Below are positions 53,801 through 63,908 of a stretch of 64,000 nt of DNA, one piece after another. The DNA is taken from positions 744,001-808,000 of the forward strand of contig CAJFCV020000001.1 of NCBI GenBank assembly GCA_904066235.2, written 5' to 3'. The DNA is from Bursaphelenchus xylophilus (lineage: Eukaryota; Nematoda; Chromadorea; Rhabditida; Aphelenchoididae). Position numbers and translations under genes: made by a program. How positions within the stretch are numbered: the first letter of the stretch is position 1; each line of letters opens with the position of its first letter. Under the pieces are notes generated by a model. The model was not told the origin of the DNA. It saw only the letters and a program-made list of their open reading frames with translations, and did not search any database.

Positions 53801-54561
53801 AATAACTTTTCAAATTCTTTTTGGAAAAAATTGATTTTTGGTAGAAACGTTCTACACCTGTTTAGTAATATATATATTCATGAAAAAAATTACCAACAAA
53901 TCGCAAAAAATTTTTTGGGCTTTTTAAATTTCCGGTCTAAAAATGTCGAAGATCTCTGTAAATTTTAGGCTAAACATGTCAAAAAACTCTTAGAAAATTC
54001 TTACCTAAATTTTCATTAAGTTTCCGCCAAAAATCAAAAAAAAATGTTTTGGGGATTTTTTTAATTTCCGATCCAAAAATCTCGGTGATTTCTGCAAATT
54101 TTGGGCTAAAAATCTAGGGCAAGTTTTATAACATTGTAGGCTAAATTTGCACCAAATTTCAGCAAAATCTACAGGTCTAAATCTAAGGTACCGTAACAAA
54201 ATTTTTTTTTGAAAATTCCACAAAAAATCACCTTTCTACTTTTCGACTTTCCTTCAGAATCTGCACACCTCAAAAACAACAATCACTGGACGTTTCGGAC
54301 ACCCTAAAATACGACTATGACCTTCATTTGGGCCAATCGGCAAGCTACACGCCCCTGAGGTCGGAGGTGTATTCAGTACCGTTGAAGCGAAGTTTCACGT
54401 CGACAAGTGACTTGACAGCCATCTCAGCTCGCTCGATTTTCGATGGGAATTTGGAACGGCGAACGAGTGATGAGAGTTATGGTGCAACAGATGTTTTGCG
54501 ATATAAACAAGGTCGGTCGGAGAGGTTCAAATCTTGTTTGGATTTTGGGGTTGGGGTTTAA
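50854..54561 (+). CDS. Serine-rich protein of unknown function
   Basis: Exons 50854-51149, 52053-52133 and 54258-54561 encode 226 residues; both junctions are in phase 2. TTTTTTCAG lies 19 bp before the ATG. I do not recognise a family. The protein has no signal peptide or membrane segment. It is rich in serine, threonine and tyrosine (a serine run at about 8-17), with many S/T near basic residues (RSSKSLLS, RRTSDES), so it could be a phosphorylated intracellular protein. The middle exon is basic and histidine-rich (CERRFPIHRDGHYNG). Intron 1 (903 bp) contains an A1 element and a B element split by a hAT element. Intron 2 (2124 bp) contains D/C/A elements and decayed B copies. In all three exons only one frame joins cleanly, which supports a real gene despite the lack of known domains. 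Confidence 0.65.
51189..51344 (+). mobile_element. Family A1 element in intron 1 of the serine-rich gene
   Basis: Left end ATCGGTCTGTCGGGAAAATA, right end perfect. Confidence 0.8.
51353..51400. mobile_element. Family D left-end fragment
   Basis: TATTTTCATAAAGTGTATGG, between an A1 copy and a B copy in intron 1 of the serine-rich gene. Confidence 0.5.
51425..52020 (-). mobile_element. Family B element split by a hAT-like element
   Basis: The left part is 51425-51539 and the right part 51873-52020; read across the insert it follows the B core (CTGTAGGGAGTGATTTTTC). Confidence 0.65.
51540..51872. mobile_element. hAT-like nonautonomous element 3
   Basis: 333 bp with inverted ends CAGGGGTGGTCAG and CTGACCACCCCTG, flanked by CCTGTAGG and ACTGTAGG (7 of 8 match). 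GGGCCGGGCC blocks sit inside both ends. It interrupts a family B element in intron 1 of the serine-rich gene. No transposase. Confidence 0.7.
52170..52422. mobile_element. Family D element with a family C element inside
   Basis: D left end TATTTTCATAAAGTTCATGG at 52170 and D right end AAATGTCTATGCATTTTA at 52405-52422 enclose a complete C element (52201-52393, TACTAGTCCGTTCGCAAAGT to ACTTTACGAACGGAC). Confidence 0.65.
52423..52561 (+). mobile_element. Family A1 element, intron 2 of the serine-rich gene
   Basis: GAGTCTGTCGGGAAAGTAAT to TATTTTCCCGACTGACTT; directly follows a family D end. Confidence 0.75.
52582..52720 (+). mobile_element. Family A1 element, intron 2 of the serine-rich gene
   Basis: ATCAGTCCGTCGGGAAAATA to TATTTTCCCGACAGACAT; joined to the previous copy by the TACTTTGAGAAATTTGAATA spacer. 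Confidence 0.8.
53255..54180. repeat. Decayed family B copies in intron 2 of the serine-rich gene
   Basis: A reverse piece (53255-53580, with CTGACGACTCTCCGC) meets a forward piece (53640-53885, with CAGCCGAGATATTCAACG, then 54060-54175 with AAAATCTCGGTGATTTCTG). All are much more diverged than other B copies. Confidence 0.45.
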
Positions 54562-54939
54562 ATTTTGATTGGATTGAATTGGGGTAAAATTTGAATGAGA
54601 TGTGTTGTGGGGTGGAAAAGTCAGACAGAAGAGATATACTGTACTGAGTACAGTAAAATTGTAAAATCGGGTTGTGTATGCCAGAATCTTTTTGCTGTAG
54701 TCTCCAACCAACAAAAATATATATTATAATTTGACGTGGGATAGGTCTCCGTTTACTTTTTTCTTCACGTACTTCTTCGACTGTTTTGAATGAACAAGGT
54801 TTAGATCGCGGACTGTATCGTATATTCGGTCAATTTGAACCTAAAAATCACTGTCGTTTCTATGAATCGTCAGTAGAAGACTTCGTGTATGCCTTACAAG
54901 GGAATGATCCTATTTGTACCCCAAGTTTATTCCCGGACA

Positions 54940-55317
54940 TTTATTGGCCACACATCAATTCCTCAACATTTGAACTAATGTTTTCCGAGTGCAGTTGAGA
55001 TAATCAACGACCTATGCGGTCGAGAAAGTACGCGAAACGCGGAGAACGGTCACAGATAAAAAAGCTTTTGGCCGTATCTCTGCCAGTTTTGCGTGGAAAA
55101 AGTTGATTTTTTGTGCCGGTATTCTAATTTACGGTAGAAAACATAACACTTTGTACGTCTAAATTTGCAGAAAAAATGCCGCAATTTTTGCCAAATTTCG
55201 ACCTAAAAATCTCGGTTGTTTCTACAAAATGTAAGCTAGGAGTTTAGCATATATCTTTGAAAGAATTAATCGAAATTTGCGCCAAGTTTCATCAAAATGC
55301 ATCTGTCGCATCTCCCT
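54940..55317 (+). mobile_element. Family B element, diverged
   Basis: GGCCACACATCAATTCCTC to CAAGTTTCATCAAAATGCAT. Confidence 0.6.
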
Positions 55318-56044
55318 ACTTTCCAATTCAAAAAATCTCCTCTCCAATTTCGACAAATTTCCCCATCTTTCCCAGAAATCTCGCGCCCAATCTCCCCCTC
55401 CTGTCCTCGCCACTCCATCAGACAAGCGATGTCCATTTCAACGCTCATCTGTTCGGCCTTTAATCGATCACTTTTTCGGACATTTTTTTCGTCCGTTGAA
55501 AGCGAAGAGGGCCCTCTTTTTCCGATCTCACCGTTCGTTGGGGACCGTGGAGGGGCGAGATTAAAAAAAAGGACAGCGATTTTTTGCATCGAAACATCCG
55601 TTCGTTGAGTCATTTTTCGGGGATTTGGGCTTTGATGGGCGGTTTCAATTGACAGTTTTTCGCGGGTTGAACGGGTTATAATTAGAGGGTATTTAGAGGG
55701 TATTTTGAGGACTTGACCTTTTGTTGATCATATATTTTTTGGCCTTTTAAAACACGGTTTTTGGGTCAGGGGACTGGTGGTTTTCGAAAAAAAATGGATT
55801 TTGAGATTCTTGACTTTCCAGAGTGGCCACTCTACAACAAATCCTTAATTGTAAGGCATTTTTTTTCAATTTTTCCCAGAAGGTTTTTACACTTTGGAGT
55901 TTGGCCGGGTTATGATCACTCATAACTCTGAAAATTGTGGATGTTTTACCGTTAGATTCTGTTACTGTACCCTAGTTATACTGTGATCGCATCGACAAAA
56001 ATTTACCATAACACTTCTTCAGACCAAGGTTAAAATTGACAGAA
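55318..56044. other. Unassigned block with overlapping open frames
   Basis: 55318-55610 is open in several frames on both strands after an acceptor-like CTTTCCCAG. One frame joins the middle exon of the serine-rich gene in phase but gives only 29 codons. No call made. Confidence 0.25.
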
Positions 56045-56385
56045 AAGGTGCTCGAAATGCGACGCTTAGATTTTGTAAAAAACTGGAACAAATTTACAAA
56101 ATTTTTTTTAAGGTTTATACGATCCTCCTAGCTCGCGATTTGCAGAAACGACCGTTATTTTTAGGTTGAAAGTTGACGAAAATACGGAAGATTTTTTTTT
56201 TGGTAAATTTTGGCATGAAAAGTTTAGCATCTATTTCTACCGAAGGGTATAATCTTTATCAAAAAAATCAATATTTTCCCCACGAAACTGGCAAGGATAT
56301 AGCCAAAAAGTGTTTTCTTCTTTCACTGTGCTCTAGGTTTTACATACTCTCTCGGGCTAAAAGTCCTTTTTTCGAGCTATCGATA
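56045..56385 (-). mobile_element. Family B element, right end lost
   Basis: AAATGCGACGCTTAGATTTT to CATACTCTCTCGGGCTAAAA; abuts the A1 copy at 56416. Confidence 0.7.
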
Positions 56386-56415
56386 GCTCCCTGAGTTTTT
56401 CTGCAGCAACTATGA

Positions 56416-56574
56416 TCTGTCTGTCGGGAAAATAATGTGGATTTTTTGAAGCAAAAATCAATCTCGGCCCTTCGCAGTCGCGCCCCAAATCTCCAGTCGC
56501 GGCTAGCCCTCGCAAAACGATGATCGGCAATTCCAAAGCGCGACGAATCCACGTTATTTTCCCGACAGACTCAT
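56416..56574 (-). mobile_element. Family A1 element, complete
   Basis: TCTGTCTGTCGGGAAAATAA to GTTATTTTCCCGACAGACTC with full core. Confidence 0.8.
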
Positions 56575-56989
56575 ATTTTCCCAGCAAATTCAATCCGTTG
56601 TCCAATTTGTCTCATCCTCTACAAATCGCGGCTAATCCCCGTTATGTTCCGGTTTCCGCAGCGCACTCCACGAGACCCGCGTCGAGTGCCTTTGATTTTA
56701 TGCAAATTACGCTCGGAAATTTTTTGATTGGCAGGCCGATTGCTGTGCAAAAAGCGCAATTGTGCGGGTTTATGATATATATCCGCCTCAATAAAATGAC
56801 TAAACGATCGGGGGTTTTTGGGAGAGCTGAGGTGGGCTTGCCGAGGGATAGCGGGGAATTTAAGGTGGGTGAAAAACTTTGCAATATACTATGTATATTT
56901 AAACCTCTGTACAACGAATCGGAAGGAGCGTGAAAGATTTATTGGTTATAGAAAGGTGGCGTTGTATGGAGGTTTCTTTTTGGCTTAAT

Positions 56990-57129
56990 CTCAGCCTGTC
57001 GGGAAAATAATGAGCACTTTGTCGCGTCGAAAATTGCATCGCAGCCGAAAAAATTAATTGTGTCGCGACAAAATCAAATTGCTTTTCACTTCAACGACAT
57101 TGTGCTTATTATTTTTCCGACAGACTGAT
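56990..57129 (-). mobile_element. Family A2 element, complete
   Basis: CTCAGCCTGTCGGGAAAATA to TATTTTTCCGACAGACTG; an A1 left fragment follows at 57139-57192. Confidence 0.8.
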
Positions 57130-57483
57130 AGCATTATATCACTCTGTCGGGAAAATAATATGGACTTGTGGCAACAAAATGTCCCGCTTCCTTTTGGCCT
57201 AAACACCAAATTTGGGTCCTTTGTACGTTATGGAAAGGACTCGCTATATTGGGGCTTTTTGCGTTGTCAAAAGATTTTGTGTACTTGTAATAGGGACCCA
57301 AGGTCCTAAAGACGTCTTTTTTTGTTTATTTTTTTCCATTATTCCCCAAGGTATACGCAAATAATGAAACTATAAATCCCGCAGATCCTGAAGTCTCTCA
57401 TTAAGGTGAAAACTCGTTATAACGAACCTCCTAAGAACATAACCTTTTTATAACAAACAATTTCCGAGGTCCCAAGGGTCAAT

Positions 57484-57688
57484 ATCAGTCTGTCGGAAAA
57501 AGTTTTAATTTCAGTTTAATTGTGTTGTGTGGACGCTTTATTTAAGCGATCGGGAAAATAATGAAAACAAAGTCGCCATTCGCGTCGCTGAAATGAAAAG
57601 CAATTTGATTTTCTCCGCGACACAATTCATTTTCTCGATGGCGATGCGATTTTCGATGCTACAAGTTGCTCATTATTTTCCCGACAGA
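57484..57688 (+). mobile_element. Family A2 element with a 60-bp insert near the left end
   Basis: After CAGTCTGTCGG comes a block with TTTAATTTCAGTTTAATTG, then the element resumes at ATCGGGAAAATAATG. The same block precedes the copy at 58096. Confidence 0.7.
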
Positions 57689-57689
57689 A

Positions 57690-58095
57690 AAAAATTAATT
57701 TCTGTTGAAAAACCCCTTCTATAACAAATTAAAAATTTTCATCCCTGAAATTTCGTTTTAAAGAGTTTTGCTTTTCTATTTCCTTAAAAATTACAGTAAT
57801 TCTCCCTTTCTAAATCCTCTGGAAACACTTTAAACTTGACCATCTCCATGTTCCAACCTCTCGAATTGCACAAGTAACAAGCCGGGGATCCGTTACAGCC
57901 CTCTTCGTGACCTCAAGGCCGGTCATTTCCCATTATCCGCACAGCTGAAACGTTGTGATCTCTTTCGCCCTCGAAAATCTCGAGCCTCGTGTTGTTTTTT
58001 TTGTGGGGACTGGGAAAAGGTCAATTCGAAGAGGGTTAGTGGTGTTTTTAGAGGGTTTAATTTCAGTTTAATTGGGTTGAGGGGACGTTTTATTA
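57690..58095. other. Single-copy-looking intergenic block
   Basis: No ORF or element except the block shared with 57500 at 58057-58095. Confidence 0.35.
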
Positions 58096-58243
58096 AGGCT
58101 GTCGGGAAAATAATGAGCGCAATGTCGCTGTGCCGGTCGTGTCGCTGAAGTGAAAAGCAATTTGATTTTCTCCGCTACAAAATTCATTTTTGGCGATGCG
58201 ATTTTCATAGCGGCAGATTGCTCATTATTTTTCCGACAGATTG
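58096..58243 (+). mobile_element. Family A2 element
   Basis: GGCTGTCGGGAAAATAATGA to TATTTTTCCGACAGATTG. Confidence 0.75.
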
Positions 58244-58459
58244 ACGTTTATTTTTTTATTACGAAAAAATATAATCATAGCGGTCTAAAAACACATTTTT
58301 TAATAGTGATTTCCAGCCCTTATTTTCAAGTTATTTGCAAAAATAAAACTTCTACCTAGGTCCTGAAGGCTTCCATTACAGTGAAAAACACTATATGAAA
58401 AGCCTCTACAGAACTAAACCTTTTTATAGTGAAAAATTTCAGAGCTCTCAAGAGTTAAT

Positions 58460-58562
58460 TTTAGTGAGAAAAATTTGATTTTCTCCGCAAAACAGTCTAT
58501 TTTCTCTGCGGCAATGCGATTTTCGATGCAACATTTTGCTCATTATTTTCCCGACAGACTGT
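58460..58562 (+). mobile_element. Family A2 element, left part lost
   Basis: From the TTTGATTTTCTCCGC core block to a perfect right end. Confidence 0.7.
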
Positions 58563-58659
58563 TATTTAGGATATTATTTTTACAAAAAGGAGGTTGTGGG
58601 GTGGGCTCGCAAATAGCCACAACCCAGGTGGTCGGACGTATTTTAAAAATAAAGCTAGT

Positions 58660-58752
58660 ATTCTTCCGCGATACAATTAATTTTCTCCGCGGTGATGCAC
58701 TGTTCTATGCGACAGAGTGCTCATTATTTTCATTATTTTCCCGACAGACGGA
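58660..58752 (+). mobile_element. Family A2 element, left part lost, end duplicated
   Basis: Right end carries a short tandem copy, CATTATTTTCATTATTTTCC. Confidence 0.7.
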
Positions 58753-58778
58753 TAAAAAATTTTGTCAAATTTTCATAT

Positions 58779-58934
58779 ATCAGTCTGTCGGGAAAATAAT
58801 GACCACAATCTGGCTGCGGCGAACGCGTCGCTGAAGTGAAAAGCAACTTGATTTTTTCAGCTATACAATTCATTTTCTTAGCGGCGATGCGATTTTCAAT
58901 GCGACAGAGTGCTCATTATTTTCCCGACAGACGG
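58779..58934 (+). mobile_element. Family A2 element, complete
   Basis: Perfect left end; right end TATTTTCCCGACAGACGG, the same G variant as the copy ending at 58752. Confidence 0.8.
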
Positions 58935-59202
58935 ATATAAAGTTTGGTAATAGTTGTTATTGGAGGTTTATTTCCCTTGTTTTTGCTTCTACCTACCTTG
59001 TATAATCCACCGTTGTCTGCCTAAAGGTCAAATTTCCCTTTTTCAAATCCAAATTCCTTTCGGCGGTTAGCCGCTCGCCCTTTACTTTCGCCATATAATT
59101 TGTTTTAAAGGTTGTAAAACAAAGTGAGGAGGCTTGGAATATCGCCGCACCGAAAGGATACATTTGATCTAGCCGATATGCAAATTGCAACGTAAAATTT
59201 TT

Positions 59203-59575
59203 CAAACATGTTTGGTGGAAGTTTCCGAGCATTTTGATACCTTTTGGGTCGAACATTGATTGATACGAGGGGTAGGGGGAAGTGGAGGGCCAAAAAAAGG
59301 TTGCTAGAAATGTCTACGAGTCCTGAAAAGCCGTTGGATGCTCGAAGAAGGCTCGGCGGAGGCTCGGCGGAGACTCGGCGAAGATTTTTTCAAACATTTT
59401 TGGTGGAAATTTCTGAGCATTTTGATGCTTTTCGGGTGAAAAATTGATCGATTTAAAGGGTAGGGCAAGTGGAGGACCAAAAAAAAGGTTGCAGAAGGTG
59501 CCTACGTGGCCTGAAAAGCCGTTGGGTCCCCGGCGGAGACTTGGTGGAGACTTGGCGGAGACTCGGCGAAGACTT
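59203..59575 (+). repeat. Tandem duplication, unit about 186 bp
   Basis: Both units contain TTTGGTGGAA, GAGCATTTTGAT, GGGTAGGG, CCAAAAAAAGGTTGC, CCTGAAAAGCCGTTGG and a CTCGGCGGAGA stretch. Confidence 0.55.
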
Positions 59576-59760
59576 ATAAAACGACTATTTTTTCTAATTT
59601 TAGCTATTGCTGACCTTAGTTTTTCTTGGTCCTGAGCTATTGTCACGTCGAAAAAACGAAAATTGGCTTCATAGAAGGAAGATCCATAAGTTTTATATGG
59701 ATATTATTGCATTAATACATGTAAAATACCTCAAAATAGGTGACAGAACTATCCTAGGAC

Positions 59761-59971
59761 CTACAATAGAGGACCGGATCCAGCGGCAAAAAACGTTCCA
59801 TTTCGCATCCGGGAAGTACCGAAAATGCAGCAAAATACCTCCCTCTCCCAAAAAGAGCGAGCGCGCTTTTGAAATCGGAGTCTTTCACCTGGAAATGGAG
59901 GTATTTTGCCACATTTTTGATACTTCCGGGATGCAAAATGGTATGTTTTTAGCCACTGGATCGCCTCTGTA
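59761..59971. mobile_element. Family E element
   Basis: CTACAATAGAGGACCGGATC mirrors GGATCGCCTCTGTAG; arms TTTTGCATCCGGGAAGTA-like on both sides. Confidence 0.7.
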
Positions 59972-60481
59972 GTCAAACTTGTTATTTCTGTTAACTAAGC
60001 CTTCTCCTAGCCTCCACCATGCATGTAGCGACTTAGCGGCCCAATATATCGTTGAAACTCCAACTTTTTTTTGACGCAGATCGTCTCAGCGCCGTTTGAG
60101 ATTTTCGCCCTAAAAACACCTCTAAAACCCTGCTCCTTTAAAAAGCGGTATATCTTCTGTCTTCAAGGGCAACAATAACCAAAATAAATCGTGGAAATTC
60201 CCAGCTAATTGCCCCAGAAGATGGGGTAGCCGGTTTGAAGGTTAACCATCATTTCCCCCGCCATTTTTTGGGAAAACTTTTGGGCGTCAGGCTTTGAGAC
60301 CGTCCCACTCCTTTCGTTTCGAACTCACGGTGGCTTTTTGATTGTTTTTCATAATTAAAAATGTTTCTTATCAAAGTTTGAAGCGTTTTTTTTATATTTC
60401 CTGCGTGACAAAAGCTAAGAAAATTTTTTTGTGGTCAGAGATCGGACTTTTATTTCTTCTTTATTATAAGCACAATGTAAG
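59972..60481. other. Unassigned
   Basis: No recognised repeat ends or exons. Confidence 0.35.
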
Positions 60482-60631
60482 TATCTGTCTGTCGGGAAAA
60501 TAATGAGCACTCTGTCGCATGGGAAATCGCCATCGTCGTCTGGAAAATAAATTGTGTCGCGACAAAATCAAATCGCTTTTCACTTCAGCGACGCAATTAC
60601 ATTGCGCTGACTATTTTCCTGACAGTCTGAT
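60482..60631 (-). mobile_element. Family A2 element, complete
   Basis: ATCTGTCTGTCGGGAAAATA to TATTTTCCTGACAGTCTG. Confidence 0.75.
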
Positions 60632-60848
60632 AGAGTCGCGACGTAAGTCCCAACACTTTTGCAATGTGCGCTTTTTCGGAGCTAAAAAAAGAGGTCATAT
60701 TGTAAGCCGCTGCCAAGTCCCCATCGAGCTTTCGCCAAACGTCCGCCGAGCCGTCAACGGCTTCCGCAGACCTCGCAGACTCCTCTCATTAGCTTTTTTG
60801 GCCCTCCTCAGGGTCAAGAGAACTAAACTTGGAAATTGCTAAACTTAC

Positions 60849-61299
60849 GGGGGAAGTACTCCAAGTGCGACGCTCATATTTTCTTTAAATTTTGCACACA
60901 CGTCGGCTATGGACTAAATATCAATTCCTTAAAGTTTTAGCTCGCGCTTTGCGGGCGCCGCCGAGATATCGAACGATTTTTGCCGCCGAGAGAGCACGGT
61001 AAACGTGGAGAGCGGTCAGAGAGAACAGCGCTTTTTGGCCATAACTTTGGCAGTTTCGTGCGGAAAAATTTGATTTTTTGTAGAAACATTACCCTTTATG
61101 GTAGAAATAGGCATGAAACTTTTCGTGCCGAAATTCGGCAAAAAGTCCTAAATTTTCGCCGAGTTTCGATCTAAAAATCTCGGTTTTTTCTGTAAAGCGC
61201 GAGCTATGATTCTCGCATATACATATCTTAGAAAAAATTATTCTAAATTTGTGCCAAGTTTCATCAAAATCTGAGCGTCGCACTTAGAGTACTTCCTCT
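60849..61299 (+). mobile_element. Family B element, complete
   Basis: GGGGGAAGTACTCCAAGTGC to GTCGCACTTAGAGTACTTCC. Confidence 0.85.
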
Positions 61300-61488
61300 G
61301 TTAGAAAAAGTACAGTGGTAGTGTTTTAAGGCTCCGCCGAGCCTTCGCCGAACGTCCGCCGAGCATTCAACGCCTTTCACAGGCCTCGCAGACACCTATT
61401 ACCAACTTTTCTGCCCCTCTACCCGTCTTATAACTCGTATGGATCGATTTTGTGTCGGCCAAAATGTCGCGTTATTTTCAAATTTTTA

Positions 61489-61523
61489 CGCGACAAATCC
61501 ACATTATTTTCCCGACAGACTGC
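61489..61523. mobile_element. Family A1 right-end fragment
   Basis: GCGACAAATCCACATTATTT then CCCGACAGACTG. Confidence 0.65.
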
Positions 61524-61630
61524 CAAAAACTGGTTTTTATGAAATTTTAAGATATTTTTTCTTTTAATTTTTTTCAAATTTCCAAAACTAGCTCCAAATA
61601 TGGCCTATAAAAAATATAAAAAAAATTTTC

Positions 61631-61636
61631 TTTATT
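61631..61636 (-). promoter_or_regulatory. Possible polyadenylation signal for the zinc-finger exon
   Basis: AATAAA on the minus strand, 75 bp past the stop at 61711. Confidence 0.3.
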
Positions 61637-61710
61637 GGCTGATTCGTTGAGTCAGCACTTGAGAAGCGCCGCATCCGCAAGAAAAAAACTCCTCTTTTGA
61701 ACACACCAAC

Positions 61711-61895
61711 TTATTGTCCTTCATTTCCGTGTAAATAACGGGGACACTCGAAACGGTTTTCGCAAAATTTCGTCGCTTTTAACGACCAAGGGAATTCTTT
61801 GGGGCGCTCGTTGGGAAGAATACGGAGGAAATGTTGGAAAATTGCAGGGGATTTGAGTGGACGTTGACACCTGGGACAGGAAAAGGAGGATTGGT
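61711..61895 (-). CDS. Possible terminal exon, C2H2-like zinc finger
   Basis: One minus-strand frame reads DQSSFSCPRCQRPLKS, then a histidine, and later FCENRFECPRYLHGNEGQ before the stop at 61713-61711. C-P-R-C followed by F-Q-H resembles half a C2H2 finger. An AATAAA (61636-61631) lies 75 bp after the stop. The upstream edge is a weak acceptor (TTTCAAAG), and the region beyond is a family B element (61916-62347), so upstream exons, if any, are outside this stretch. It could also be a relic. Confidence 0.3.
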
Positions 61896-61915
61896 CTTTG
61901 AAATTTGACTTTTTA

Positions 61916-62347
61916 GGGGAAGTGCTCCAAGTGCGACGCTCAGATTTTGATGAGCTTGGGACATATTTAGAGTAATTTTATATAAGATATATGCGAAATT
62001 CCTAGCTCGCGTTTTGCAGAAACGACCGAGATTTTTAGGTCGAAAGTCGGCAAAAATGGGATTCTTTTTTGCGAATTTTGGAATGAAAAGTTTCACACCT
62101 ACCGTAGAGTATGATATTTCCGCAAAAAAATCATTCTTTTCTGCACGAAACTGGCAGAGGTATGGCCAAAAAGTGTTTTTGTTTCTGACCGCGTTTCGCG
62201 TGCTCTCTCGGCCGCAATGGTCCTTCAATAACTCGGCTTTACGTGCAATGCGCGAGCTAAAATGTTCATTAATTGATATGTGGCGTACGCCTGACGTATG
62301 TGGAGAATTTAAAGAAAATCTGAACGTCGCATTTGGGGAAATTCCTT
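61916..62347 (-). mobile_element. Family B element, complete
   Basis: GGGGAAGTGCTCCAAGTGCG to ACGTCGCATTTGGGGAAATT; adjoins the zinc-finger-like exon. Confidence 0.8.
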
Positions 62348-63035
62348 TGTTAGTTCCATTAAATCTGAGCTCGCAACTTTAGAAAATTTTAAGTCAAAAT
62401 TCTGTACAGCGAATCGCAGTTGGAGTATTTGCCTTGTGATAGCGAAACCACTGCAAAAAGACTCGCAGAAGGCCAAAGAAATTAGCTAATTCATCATAGG
62501 AGGGTTTTGTAGTTTGGGGTTTATTTGCCGCTGTAATTAACCCTCGGCAGTCTGAAATTGTTTGTTATAACGAGGTTTTGTGTATGGGAGTTCATTGTAC
62601 AAATGTTCGGCAGGCAGTAAAATGCTCTTGTCCTCTATATAATACTTGTTATCCATATTTTACCTGCTCTAAACTACAACTCTGATCTTGAAAGCCCTCA
62701 GCTTCCCACGCCTTTTTCGATGTTTTCTTTTGTATCTCCTTTTGAATCCTCTCGAACAATATTTGCATATCCATTTTTATAACCGAAGGGCAACCCCTAT
62801 CTGCGCCCTGAATCTTTATTTTAGGCGGTGTTTTTTATTTGAAGCGCAATTTTATAACACCCTTCGTTTGGAAAAACATATATTTTTTTGACTTGAGATG
62901 ACATTAGATTAGCGGGGATTTTTTGATGATGATTTTGTTTAGATTTTTTTCGACCAAAAAATCAATTTTTTCGACCGAAGTTTCAGGTTTTCAAAAAAAA
63001 ATTTCGACCAAAAAATAAGTTTTTTCGACCGAAAA
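62348..63035. other. Unassigned, with one AACGAGG half-site
   Basis: A TATAACGAGG half-site at about 62560, then A/T-rich sequence with TTTTTTCGACCGAA words near 62945-63035. Confidence 0.35.
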
Positions 63036-63193
63036 AAGTCTGTCAAGAAAATAATGAGCACAGTGTCGCTGTGCCGGTCGCGTTGCTGAAGTAAAAAAAG
63101 CAATTTGATTTTGTCGCGACACAATTCATTCTCTCTTCGGCGATGCGATTTTCGATGCGACTTAGTCCTTATTATTTTCCCGACATACTGATT
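63036..63193 (+). mobile_element. Family A2 element, complete
   Basis: AAGTCTGTCAAGAAAATAAT to TATTTTCCCGACATACTG. Confidence 0.75.
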
Positions 63194-63200
63194 TTTCGCT

Positions 63201-63395
63201 GTAGTCCCTCTAGAAAAGCCGCAAAAAGGATTTTTGGCGTTGGCAATGTGCGAAAAAGTCAGAGTGCGAGCGATAGCTTAAAAAAGCCTATTGCACGGTG
63301 CAAAAAGCAAGAAATTGCACGGTGCAAGATCAACTTTTGTTTTCGCACAGTGCAGGCGGCCGGAAATATTTTTGTGACTTTCTGAAGGAGCAGTA
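63201..63395. mobile_element. Family C element, complete but worn ends
   Basis: TGTAGTCCCTCTAGAAAAGC to TGACTTTCTGAAGGAGCAGT; TTGCACGGTGCAA occurs twice. Confidence 0.7.
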
Positions 63396-63462
63396 AAATA
63401 AAATTATTAAAAAAATATTTTGTAAAATGTTTGTCACGTAAAAAAGGGGTTTTTTTTTAACA

Positions 63463-63908
63463 AGGGAAGTACCCCAAGTGCGACGCCCAGATTTTCTTTA
63501 AATTTTGCACACGCGTCGGGAATAGACAAAATATCAATTCCTGAAAGTTTTAGCTCGCGCTTTGCAGGGGCCGCCGAGATATCGGACGATTTATGCCGCC
63601 GAGAGAGCGCGCTAAACGTGGAGAGCGGTCAGAGAGAAAAACGCTTTTTGGCCATAACTTTGGCAGTTTCGTGCGGAAAAATTTGATTTTTTGTAGAAAC
63701 ATTATCCTTTACGGTAGAAATAGGCATGAAACTTTTCGTGCCGAAATTCGGCAAAAAGTCCTGAATTTTGGCCGACTTTCGATCAAAATATCTCGGTTGT
63801 TTCTGCAAAGCGCGAGCTAGGATTCTCGCATATATCTTAGAAAAAATTATTCTAAATTTGTGGCAAGTTTCATCAAAATCTGAGCGTCGCACTTGGGGTA
63901 CTTCCCCT
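63463..63908 (+). mobile_element. Family B element, complete
   Basis: AGGGAAGTACCCCAAGTGCG to CGCACTTGGGGTACTTCCCC; very close to the copies at 49154 and 60849. Confidence 0.85.

Noticed and set aside
55266..55613. Candidate exons on either strand
   Set aside because: Several frames are open on both strands, and no choice is supported by both donor and acceptor.
714..63193. Regularly recurring short repeats as a CRISPR array
   Set aside because: The repeats are paired inverted ends of dispersed elements in eukaryotic DNA, not direct repeats with unique spacers.
49284..63892. Similar 65-90 codon frames with GHNF and YGRNRHETF in several B copies
   Set aside because: The same frame is broken in most copies, the opposite strand is equally open, and the element has full-length inverted symmetry; similarity follows from repeat identity.
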